DNA from: an uncultured Mucilaginibacter sp.
Lineage (GTDB): Bacteria; Bacteroidota; Bacteroidia; Sphingobacteriales; Sphingobacteriaceae
Reading direction: 5' to 3'
DNA length: 64,000 nt
Assembly (NCBI RefSeq): GCF_913773635.1
Contig: NZ_CAJYGQ010000007.1
Span: 62,001 to 126,000, forward strand
In this document: positions 27,911 to 35,484 of the stretch, one piece after another
Position numbering within the stretch: position 1 is the first letter of the stretch
Layout: every line of letters begins with the position of its first letter
Notes under the pieces: generated by a model
What the model was told of the DNA's origin: nothing
The model's database searches: none
Seen by the model: the letters and a program-made list of their open reading frames with translations, nothing else
Translations under genes and position numbers: made by a program

Positions 27911-29218
27911 ATGAAAAAGAAATTTATATTAGGTTTTGGAGGATTGATGTTAACTACAGTCCTCGCGTTTGGTCAGGCCACCATTATGCCTGCTAAGCCG
28001 CAAGCTGGCCCTGTTGTAATTACCGGCGCTACCATACATGTGGGCAACGGCAAGGTGATTAACAACGGCTACATTGCTTTTGATAAAGGAAAAATTACTG
28101 CCATTGGCGAAGGCTCGGCACCAAATACCGCCGGCGCTACCCTAGTAAATGCCAGCGGCAAACAAGTATACCCTGGTTTTATTTGCCCGGTAACCTCGTT
28201 AGGTTTGGTAGAGTTTGAATCTATACGCGCTACCGACGATGAAACCGAAACAGGCGAAATGAACCCGCATGTGCGCTCGCTCATCGCTTTTAATACCGAT
28301 TCGAAGGTTATTCCAACCGTGCGTTCAAACGGTGTTTTACTGGCTCAGCCAACTCCGCAGGGCGGTACCATTTCAGGTCAGTCATCAGTAATGATGCTTG
28401 ATGGCTGGAACTGGGAAGATGCTGCCTATAAAAAGGATATTGCCGTACACCTGACATGGCCTGTTGTTCGTAATGGTCGTGGTCGCAGAGGAGGCTTTGG
28501 TGCCGGAGCTGCCGGGCAGGAATCGCCTGCTGAGCGCGCTCAAAAAGCCGTTGATGCTATTGTAAGCTTATTTTCAGAAGCTAAGGCGTACGCACAAGCA
28601 AAGCCAGCCGTAACCAATGCCCGTTTAGGTTCAATGGCAGGGTTGTTCAATGGCACTAAAAAGCTTTTTATCACTGCCGACGGTGCTAAAGAAATTATCC
28701 AAGCGGTAAACTTTGGTAAGCAAATGGGAGTACAGGTAGTAATTGTTGGTGGTAAGGACTCGTACCTGGTTACCGATGTTTTAAAAGACAACAATGTACC
28801 GGTAATTATAAGAGAAACACAAGCTTTGCCCGACAAGGATGAAGATGATGTTTACCTGCCATACAAATTACCTCACCTGTTACAGGAAGCAGGTGTATTG
28901 TACGGTTTGACCGGAACCGGTTTCTGGCGTCAGCGTAACCTGCCCTTTGAGGCTGGTCAGGCAGTTGGTTACGGGTTAAGCAAGGAGCAAGCATTATCAA
29001 TGATTACCCTTAACAATGCCAAAATTTTAGGTATCGATAAAACAACCGGCACTTTAGAAACCGGTAAAGATGCTAACCTGTTTATTTCGGCAGGAGATGC
29101 ACTTGACATGGTTACCCTTGATGTAGAAAATGCATACATACAAGGTAAAAGTATAAGCCTTGATAACCTGCACAAGCAGCTTTACAAACGTTACAGCGAA
29201 AAATACGGTGTAAAATAA
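27911..29218 (+). CDS. Amidohydrolase-like protein lacking metal ligands
   Basis: This 435-residue exported protein (signal peptide ending LAFGQ) is homologous to the N-terminal module of the preceding protein. The usual PGxIDxHxH motif reads PGFICPVTS, with C92 in place of the Asp and no His pair. The C-terminal composite domain (LETGKDANLFISAGDALD) is conserved. It is therefore probably a catalytically inactive partner or an enzyme with a changed mechanism. It lies 24 bp downstream of the larger protein and ends before a terminator. A complex of the two products is inferred. Confidence 0.88.
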   Translation: MKKKFILGFGGLMLTTVLAFGQATIMPAKPQAGPVVITGATIHVGNGKVINNGYIAFDKGKITAIGEGSAPNTAGATLVNASGKQVYPGFICPVTSLGLVEFESIRATDDETETGEMNPHVRSLIAFNTDSKVIPTVRSNGVLLAQPTPQGGTISGQSSVMMLDGWNWEDAAYKKDIAVHLTWPVVRNGRGRRGGFGAGAAGQESPAERAQKAVDAIVSLFSEAKAYAQAKPAVTNARLGSMAGLFNGTKKLFITADGAKEIIQAVNFGKQMGVQVVIVGGKDSYLVTDVLKDNNVPVIIRETQALPDKDEDDVYLPYKLPHLLQEAGVLYGLTGTGFWRQRNLPFEAGQAVGYGLSKEQALSMITLNNAKILGIDKTTGTLETGKDANLFISAGDALDMVTLDVENAYIQGKSISLDNLHKQLYKRYSEKYGVK

Positions 29219-29240
29219 TTGCTTCGCAAATAACTACTTT

Positions 29241-29273
29241 AAGTCCTTGCCTGAATAAGGCAAGGACTTTTTT
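29241..29273 (+). terminator. Terminator of the amidohydrolase operon
   Basis: A 12-bp stem (29241-29252 / 29258-29269) with a 5-nt loop is followed by a T run. Confidence 0.85.
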
Positions 29274-29377
29274 ATAGAACTTAGTTAATATGCGGTTCAA
29301 AATCATTAGTTGTAGAATGTAATTTCAATCAGGTCATTAAAATATAAACAAGGCATACTTCCTAAAGATACAAGTGA

Positions 29378-29417
29378 AACAAAAAGGGCTGCTTAATTGA
29401 AAGCAGCCCTTTTTGTT
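29378..29417. terminator. Terminator of the TPR gene
   Basis: A 17-bp perfect stem (29378-29394 / 29401-29417) with loop AATTGA has T-rich arms on either strand. It sits just beyond the stop codon of the minus-strand TPR gene. Confidence 0.85.
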
Positions 29418-29431
29418 AGTTACTATAGTGG

Positions 29432-31771
29432 TTAATTACAATACTTTTTAATAGCGTCGTATGCCTCGCGTAGGCCTAATTCACCGGCTTTACTAAAGTC
29501 CAGACAGCCATTATTTTTCTCTGCCGATACCTGAACGCGCACCATGCCCCTGCGGAAGTAAGCCATGCGAAGGCGGGTATCTAAAGCTATGGCCGAGGTG
29601 TAATCATCTATAGCCCCACGGTTATCTTTTTGAAACTCCTTAAGTTCGCCTCTGCGTAAAAAAGCCATTTTATTGGCAGCGTTCATTTGAATGGCGTTGT
29701 TGTAATCCATCATTGCGCCACGATAATCCTGCAACTTGTACTTGGCCAAACCCCGGTATAAATAAGCATCCGAATTATTAGGATTCATATCAATTGCCGT
29801 GTTGTATTCCTGTATAGCGTTTATAGAATCCTGCAATGCAAATTTAGCTAAACCGCGGTATACAAAAACATCTTCATCCTGCGGATCATTCTCATAAGCC
29901 TTTTTAAAATCATCCATGGCACCTAATGAGTCTGGAAGATTAGCTTTCGAAAGTCCGCGTAAATAATATGCTTTAGCGCTGTTGGTATTAATATCAAGTG
30001 CTTTGTTATAACTGTCAATTGCACCTAAATAATCATTTAAGCCTGCTTTTGCATTACCCAAAAACAAATATCCTTCTTCATTGGGCTTTTGAGACAGGGC
30101 CTTATTAATATCGGCTAACGCACCTTCATAGTCGCCGTAGCCGGCTTTGAGGTTGCCACGGTTTTGATAGGCGTCGGCCGAACCAGTATCTATACGCAAA
30201 ACCTGGTTAAAATCACGGGCTGCACCCTGCGTATCACCTAGTTTGCTTTTTGAAACCCCGCGCCGTATAAGAAAGGCGGTGTTTTTAGGATTGATTTTAA
30301 AGCCTAAGTTGTAAGTATCAATGGCGCCCTGGTAATCACGGAAAAGTGCCCTCGCATCGCCAAGTTTTAAATAGGCTTCTTCGCTACGCGGAGAGTTATT
30401 TAAAACTCGCTGATAATCCTGCGCTGCTGCTGAGAAATTACGTGTGCGGGCATACATATTACCACGCTCCAGGTAAGCATCCATGTAATCGGGCCTTATG
30501 GTTACAGCTTGCGTATAATCTTCAATAGCACCATGAAAATCGCGCGTATCGCGTTTTATGTTGCCACGCATGTAGTAGCTATAACTGTTGCGCGGGTTAA
30601 GTTGTATTGAGGTATTAAAGTCTGCCAAGGCACCGGCAGTATCTTTCATTGCTGCTTTTGAAGCACCGCGGGTTGCGTAAGCGCTTTCGTCACTGTCATT
30701 ACTTTTAATGGCAAAATCGGCATCATCAATTGCGCCGCCATAATCTTTATTATCATAACGGATGCCTGCACGGGTGCGGTACGCCTCAGGATACGCTTCG
30801 GGCTTAAGCTCGATAGCCTTATTTAAATCAGCCAGTGCTTTAACCTTATCACCTGTGTTGTAATACGCTACGCCACGACGCAAATAAAGTTCGCCGTTTT
30901 TAGGGTTTTGTGAAATAGCTTTGGTGTAATCAACAATAGCTCCTTTATTGTCAGCTGCGTTTGTTTTGGCATTTGCCAAATACTGATATAGTTCAGACAG
31001 CTTTGGGTTTAGCCTGATTGCGTTTTTGTAATCGATAATGGCTCCCTGGTTATTACCCATATTGCTTTTGGCATTGCCGCGGTAATAAAATGCCTCGGCA
31101 TTGTTGGGATCAAGGGAAATTGCTTTATCAAAATCAAGTATGGCGCCGTTATAGTTTTTTAAAGCCGCTTTGGCATTAGCACGGTAGTAATAAAGTTCTG
31201 AACTGCTGGGGCGCCATTTGATGGCTTTATCGTAATCAATAATGGCGGCAGCGTTATCACCCATATTGCTTTTGGCAACACCGCGGTATATAAATAAGTC
31301 GGGATTGTTTGGAGTAAGCTCAATAGCTTTGGTAAAGTCGGCCACAGCGCCAACATTATCTTTTAAGTTGGCTTTTGCATTAGCCCTGTAATGATAAATA
31401 TCGGCATTGTTGGGCTTGTAACGCAGTGCGGTGGTATAGTCTTGCACGGCGCTTTCATACTGCTTTAAATTGCTGTAAGCATTGGCTCTATAGTAATAAG
31501 CATCGGGGTAATCAGCCTTAAGCCTTATGGTTTGGGTAAAATCACTAACTGCGCCACTAAAGTCCTGCACGTTTGAGCGTGCGTTAGCCCTGAAGTAATA
31601 GGCATTTGCATTAGTGCTATCAATACGGATAGCTCGGGTATAATCCTGAATGGCGCCGTTATAATTTTTTATTTTATCTTTTGCATTACCTGCCTGAATG
31701 TAAGTGTCGGCAGTTTGAGCAATTGCCCAAATGGGTAAAATAAGTGATAAAATAAGTAATAATTTCCCCAT
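29432..31771 (-). CDS. Exported TPR protein with about 22 repeats
   Basis: This 779-residue protein has a signal peptide (ILSLILPIWAIAQ) followed by about 22 tandem 34-residue tetratricopeptide repeats with the pattern AYYYRANAKxNLxDxxGAIxDYxxAIxLxPN, and a short C-terminal cap containing two Cys. The consensus is highly regular; repeats 2 to 8 share YRANAK or YRGNAK. It is predicted to form a long superhelix in the periplasm that scaffolds other proteins; no enzyme domain is present. A 431-bp gap separates it from pepT upstream. Confidence 0.93.
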   Translation of the reverse strand: MGKLLLILSLILPIWAIAQTADTYIQAGNAKDKIKNYNGAIQDYTRAIRIDSTNANAYYFRANARSNVQDFSGAVSDFTQTIRLKADYPDAYYYRANAYSNLKQYESAVQDYTTALRYKPNNADIYHYRANAKANLKDNVGAVADFTKAIELTPNNPDLFIYRGVAKSNMGDNAAAIIDYDKAIKWRPSSSELYYYRANAKAALKNYNGAILDFDKAISLDPNNAEAFYYRGNAKSNMGNNQGAIIDYKNAIRLNPKLSELYQYLANAKTNAADNKGAIVDYTKAISQNPKNGELYLRRGVAYYNTGDKVKALADLNKAIELKPEAYPEAYRTRAGIRYDNKDYGGAIDDADFAIKSNDSDESAYATRGASKAAMKDTAGALADFNTSIQLNPRNSYSYYMRGNIKRDTRDFHGAIEDYTQAVTIRPDYMDAYLERGNMYARTRNFSAAAQDYQRVLNNSPRSEEAYLKLGDARALFRDYQGAIDTYNLGFKINPKNTAFLIRRGVSKSKLGDTQGAARDFNQVLRIDTGSADAYQNRGNLKAGYGDYEGALADINKALSQKPNEEGYLFLGNAKAGLNDYLGAIDSYNKALDINTNSAKAYYLRGLSKANLPDSLGAMDDFKKAYENDPQDEDVFVYRGLAKFALQDSINAIQEYNTAIDMNPNNSDAYLYRGLAKYKLQDYRGAMMDYNNAIQMNAANKMAFLRRGELKEFQKDNRGAIDDYTSAIALDTRLRMAYFRRGMVRVQVSAEKNNGCLDFSKAGELGLREAYDAIKKYCN

Positions 31772-32202
31772 GTAGTAAAAGTAGTTTATCCGTTATTCTG
31801 ATAAATGTTGTGCACAAGCAATCTTACTGGTAGTTAAAAATCGTTGTTTTTCAAGCACCTATTTAAACCAATGCTAAAGTACACAATTGCCTCTGATTTA
31901 AAATAATTATCATTGCCAGCATGTACATAAGAGCACAAATTGTATTCATTTTGGCAGTTTTACTTTAATGTATTTATAAATTGAGTAAGATTACGCAGCT
32001 CAAAATAAATTCTTTGCAAATGTGCGGTTTGCCGTAAATCACAATATAAACCTGTAATTAAACCAATGGTTTAATTAGCCGCTTAAGGCACCAAGCTTTA
32101 ACGTTGCAAAAACTGTAAACTGAATTACAACTATCGTGCAAATAGTGCATACTGATACAAGCCGGTTTTACTACCCGGAAAAAAAGCATGCCAAAATCAA
32201 GG
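31772..32202. other. AT-rich intergenic region, 431 bp
   Basis: No gene is supported between pepT and the TPR gene, both on the minus strand. It contains the pepT terminator near 32179 and an 11-bp-arm palindrome at 32055-32077. No clear TAnnTTTG element was found for the TPR gene. A small RNA cannot be excluded. Confidence 0.6.
32055..32077. repeat. 23-bp palindrome
   Basis: Arms 32055-32065 and 32067-32077 are perfect reverse complements around a single A. There is no T tract after it, so it looks more like an operator than a terminator. Confidence 0.5.
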
Positions 32203-32213
32203 CTAGCTTTTTT
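32179..32213 (-). terminator. Terminator overlapping the pepT stop codon
   Basis: On the minus strand an A-rich/GCTAGCC arm pairs with GGCATGC followed by a run of seven T (32185..32179), with a 2-nt internal mismatch. The pepT stop codon lies in the left arm. Confidence 0.6.
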
Positions 32214-33444
32214 CTTCCCAAATTGCACAAAGGTGTAATATAGTTTCCACAGCCTTTTGCATATCCTGAACTGATACCCATTCCTGCCGCCCGTGAAAGG
32301 CATGTTCGCCGGCAAAAATGTTTGGTGTTGGTAACCCCATTAAAGATAAACGGGAGCCATCTGTTCCGCCGCGTATACTGCATAGCTTAGCCTTAAGCCC
32401 CGTGCGGTTAATAGCTTCCATACCATACTCCACAATTTGCGGATGCTGATCAAGCACCTGCTTCATATTGCGGTATTGTTCCTTTACTACAAATTCATAG
32501 GTAGCTTCAGGATAGTTTTGAAGTACTTGTTCTGCTACGTATTTAATGACACCGGCATGCTGGGTAAGTAAGGCTTCATCAAAGTCGCGGATAATGAAAT
32601 CGATAGTTGCCTGTTCAACATGACCGCTTATGTTAACCGGGTGCACAAAGCCCTCCATTCCCTCTGTTCCTTCGGGTGAAAGTTCAAAGGGCAGTGCGGC
32701 AATAATTTGCCCGGCTATTTTAATAGCACTTTGCATTTGTCCTTTGGCAAAGCCGGGATGTGCACTTACACCCTTAATAATAAGTTTTGCACCATCGGCC
32801 GAAAACGTTTCATTCTCCATATTCCCGGCTGTTTCACCGTCAATAGTGTAAGCGGCAAATGCACCCAATTTTTCAAGGTCAACCTTTTCAACACCGCGTC
32901 CTATCTCTTCATCAGGCGTAAATAGTATACGGATGTCACCATGTTTAATGTCAGGGTTATTCATCAACTGGTAGCACGCGTCCATAATTTCAGCCACCCC
33001 CGCTTTATTATCGGCACCTAAAAGGGTAGTACCGCTGGCAGTTATAATATCGTTGCCTAACTGGTTCTTAAGTTCGGGATGATTTTTTGGTTTGAGCACC
33101 TGTGTGGTGTCATCAGGCAAGACTAAATTATTGCCATTATAATTGTGATGTATAATAGGTTTTACACCAAGGCCGCTACAATCAGGAGAGGTATCCATAT
33201 GCGAGCAAAAGCAAATTACAGGCACATTTTTGTTAGTGTTTGATGGTATGGTGGCGTATACATAGCCATGTTCATCAAGGTGAGCGTCACTAACGCCCAT
33301 TTCCTGTAATTCCCGCACTAGTAAATGGCCCAGGTCCTTTTGTTTTTCGGTAGAAGGGTAAGTTGCAGAATCGGGGTCAGATTGAGTATCGATAGTTACG
33401 TAACGTAAAAAACGCTCGGTAACGGTAAAGTTTAATGGCTTCAT
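32203..33444 (-). CDS. pepT: Peptidase T (tripeptide aminopeptidase)
   Basis: This 413-residue cytoplasmic M20-family zinc peptidase releases the N-terminal residue from tripeptides. Metal and catalytic motifs are present: CSHMDTSPD, LLGADNKAGVAEI (bridging Asp), FTPDEEIGRG (catalytic Glu pair), TIDGE and the late His motif in FAGEHAFHGR. The lid/dimerisation domain lies about 210-320. The ATG at 33444 is preferred to a TTG 6 bp upstream. A terminator hairpin starts within its stop region. Confidence 0.96.
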   Translation of the reverse strand: MKPLNFTVTERFLRYVTIDTQSDPDSATYPSTEKQKDLGHLLVRELQEMGVSDAHLDEHGYVYATIPSNTNKNVPVICFCSHMDTSPDCSGLGVKPIIHHNYNGNNLVLPDDTTQVLKPKNHPELKNQLGNDIITASGTTLLGADNKAGVAEIMDACYQLMNNPDIKHGDIRILFTPDEEIGRGVEKVDLEKLGAFAAYTIDGETAGNMENETFSADGAKLIIKGVSAHPGFAKGQMQSAIKIAGQIIAALPFELSPEGTEGMEGFVHPVNISGHVEQATIDFIIRDFDEALLTQHAGVIKYVAEQVLQNYPEATYEFVVKEQYRNMKQVLDQHPQIVEYGMEAINRTGLKAKLCSIRGGTDGSRLSLMGLPTPNIFAGEHAFHGRQEWVSVQDMQKAVETILHLCAIWEEKS

Positions 33445-33507
33445 AAGCAATGCATATTTGTTGCAAAAATGAAATTTTTATTTGGCTTGACCGTGCTAAG
33501 TGAGCAA

Positions 33508-34824
33508 TTACTCCTTACGGAACCTGATACGAAGCTTTATTGTTTCGGGCTTGCCATTGGCATTAGGCCGCCACCTCGTGCCGTTTTTAATTAAATCAAT
33601 TGCCTTTTCATCCATATCAATCCCCATGCTTTTTAATACCTCAAAATCACTGAGTGTTCCGTTAGTGCCAACAACAAAGCTTAAACGCACCACACCAGTT
33701 TTGCCGTTACTTACACGTGCTTCTTTATTCAGGTAATTGTAAAGGTTTTGCCAGCCATTGGCAGGGTGCGCTTCTTGTATTACATCCTGAGGTTCACGCG
33801 GGCGCCCATAGCCAACAGCCACAACTTCAGATAGTGATTGATGATTTTGCTTTAAGATAACGTTTAAGCTGTCTTTACTCCCCAGTTTAACTTGTTGTGT
33901 ATTGTATCCGATAAAGGCAATGCTGAGTTCATCTTTGTCGGTTGCGGCAATTTTAAAACGGCCTTGTGCATCGGTATTAACGCCCAAACCGCTGGAATTT
34001 ACTTTTACTGTAACGCCAGCTAAGGGTTGCTTGCCATCTTCATCCAAAATTTGGCCTGTTATAATTTTTGCCTGGTTAACCTGTTTATTATAACTCGACG
34101 TGCCCCTTAGAGTTATTTGAGGTGACGTAATTGGTGCCGCTTTTATCTGTATGCCGGCAACTCTTCCGGCCAAAGCTTGCGGCAGCGTTGTTGTTAGCAA
34201 CGAATCGTTTTGAGCATCCTGTAACCCTTTTTTGGCCTTTAAAACTTCAGCGGTCAACAGTTCACTTTTCATCTTTGCCGAAGTATCCCTGCCCGGAACA
34301 AGATATCTCATTTGTACATCGTCTTCAATAGCTGAAGATGCTACAGCCTCGTTGGCTTCTGTTACGGGTGCTGGTTGTACAAAGCGTTGTGTAGCCGGGG
34401 CCGACGGTTTAATTACAGCAGTAGGCTCTTGCTTAAATTGTTGAGGGGCCGACAATACCGCTGGCTTATTTTTAGCAACAGTTGTTTTATCGGCAGCTGG
34501 GAGCTTTGGTTGATTAGCAGCAGGACGATAGTTGAGCAGCCACCAGCTCCCAATGCTTAAAAACACAAGTATTGATGCCGCAATGCCTAAGGCTGGCCAC
34601 AAGCTTAAGCGCTTATGCTTTGGCTCAATGCGCTGTTGCAGGGTTTGCTGTAACTCGGAAAGATTTGACTCCTGGCTTTTTTCAATCAACTGATAACCTT
34701 CCAATGCTTCGGCTAAAAAAGGGTCATTTAGCGCGCGGCGTTCCAACTCGTGCATGGCACGTGCGTCAAGTTCTCCGTTCAGGTACTTTTGTATTAGTAA
34801 TATGTCGGGTGTTTTATTGCTCAC
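33508..34824 (-). CDS. Membrane anti-sigma-like protein with SusC-plug-like, CarboxypepD_reg and TonB C-terminal segments
   Basis: This 438-residue protein starts at GTG 34824, inside the end of the sigma-factor gene (11-bp overlap). Residues 1-70 are a soluble helical region (QKYLNGELDARAMHELERR) of the sort that binds ECF sigma factors, then comes a single membrane helix (74-97). The extracytoplasmic part has a Pro/Ala-rich linker, a SusC plug-like segment (LAGRVAGIQIK, G220; ITLRGTSS), a CarboxypepD_reg-like domain (about 252-340; GQILDEDGKQPLAGVTVKV) and a TonB C-terminal domain (about 360-438; VRLSFVVGTNGTLSDFEVL). The inference is an anti-sigma factor whose periplasmic part senses or contacts outer-membrane TonB-dependent machinery. 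The combination is unusual. Confidence 0.88.
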   Translation of the reverse strand: MSNKTPDILLIQKYLNGELDARAMHELERRALNDPFLAEALEGYQLIEKSQESNLSELQQTLQQRIEPKHKRLSLWPALGIAASILVFLSIGSWWLLNYRPAANQPKLPAADKTTVAKNKPAVLSAPQQFKQEPTAVIKPSAPATQRFVQPAPVTEANEAVASSAIEDDVQMRYLVPGRDTSAKMKSELLTAEVLKAKKGLQDAQNDSLLTTTLPQALAGRVAGIQIKAAPITSPQITLRGTSSYNKQVNQAKIITGQILDEDGKQPLAGVTVKVNSSGLGVNTDAQGRFKIAATDKDELSIAFIGYNTQQVKLGSKDSLNVILKQNHQSLSEVVAVGYGRPREPQDVIQEAHPANGWQNLYNYLNKEARVSNGKTGVVRLSFVVGTNGTLSDFEVLKSMGIDMDEKAIDLIKNGTRWRPNANGKPETIKLRIRFRKE

Positions 34825-35395
34825 GACTATTTTCCAGACAAATTTTTAAATTACGTTTTCCGTTTTGTATGTAACTCTTTACCTCGTTTAAGGTGTAGCC
34901 GGTTATGTCGGCCACCTCTTTATAACACTTTTCTTTTATATAAAATAAATCAACGCTCTGCTTTTGCTGAGGTGATAACTGCTGCATGCACTTTTCTAAT
35001 TGTTGTATGCCGGCTTCATTATTTATTGCGTCATCATCATTATGATGCAAAACAAAAGGAAATTCCATAACCTCATCTATACTCAACGTTTGGTTTTTTT
35101 TGCTAGCGCGTAGCTGCATAAGGCAAAAGTTGCGGCTTAACACAAAAAGCCAGCTCCTAAACTGTTTCACATCGTGCTTGTGTATTTTGATAATGAGTTC
35201 CTCAAATATCTGCATAACGGCATCTTTACTTTGCTCTTCATCCTTCAGGTATTTTAAGCACACGCCGTAAACCAGCGGCATGTATTGCTGGTAAAGCTGG
35301 CCCAGCACGCTTAGGTCGCCCGTTTGGCGGTAGCGTTGCAGCAGTGCGTCATCGCCCACTGTGTCTGGCTTAATATTTTTACTGAACCAACTCAT
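34814..35395 (-). CDS. ECF RNA polymerase sigma factor
   Basis: This 193-residue protein has sigma region 2 (LYQQYMPLVYGVCLKYLKD, DAVMQIFEELI, FRSWLFVLSRNFC) and region 4 (LSPQQKQSVDLFYIKEKCYK then an HTH with TGYTLNEVKSYIQNGKRNL). The start at 35395 (MSWFSKNIK) is preferred over an in-frame ATG at 35455, because the longer form would leave only 29 bp to the divergent VWA gene. The 3' end overlaps the anti-sigma-like gene by 11 bp, so they are translationally coupled. Such pairs in Bacteroidota control envelope functions; the regulon probably includes the divergent VWA gene, which is inference. Confidence 0.92.
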   Translation of the reverse strand: MSWFSKNIKPDTVGDDALLQRYRQTGDLSVLGQLYQQYMPLVYGVCLKYLKDEEQSKDAVMQIFEELIIKIHKHDVKQFRSWLFVLSRNFCLMQLRASKKNQTLSIDEVMEFPFVLHHNDDDAINNEAGIQQLEKCMQQLSPQQKQSVDLFYIKEKCYKEVADITGYTLNEVKSYIQNGKRNLKICLENSREQ

Positions 35396-35484
35396 TAGTA
35401 ATGGCTGTAAAATAATTTTTTTATCCGGCTTATGGAAATTGGTATGCAACTGCATCCTTACTGCAAAACCATACTTAAACAGCC

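Noticed and set aside
29432..31771. Regular spacing that might suggest a CRISPR array or tandem DNA repeat
   Set aside because: Periodicity is 102 bp and coding, corresponding to 34-residue TPRs. No identical short direct repeats with unique spacers were seen.
32058..32315. 85-residue minus-strand frame overlapping the pepT end
   Set aside because: It spans the pepT terminator and is out of frame with pepT, with no support as a gene.
35396..35455. Longer sigma-factor start at 35455
   Set aside because: It adds 20 residues without sigma-like features and leaves only 29 bp for two divergent promoters.
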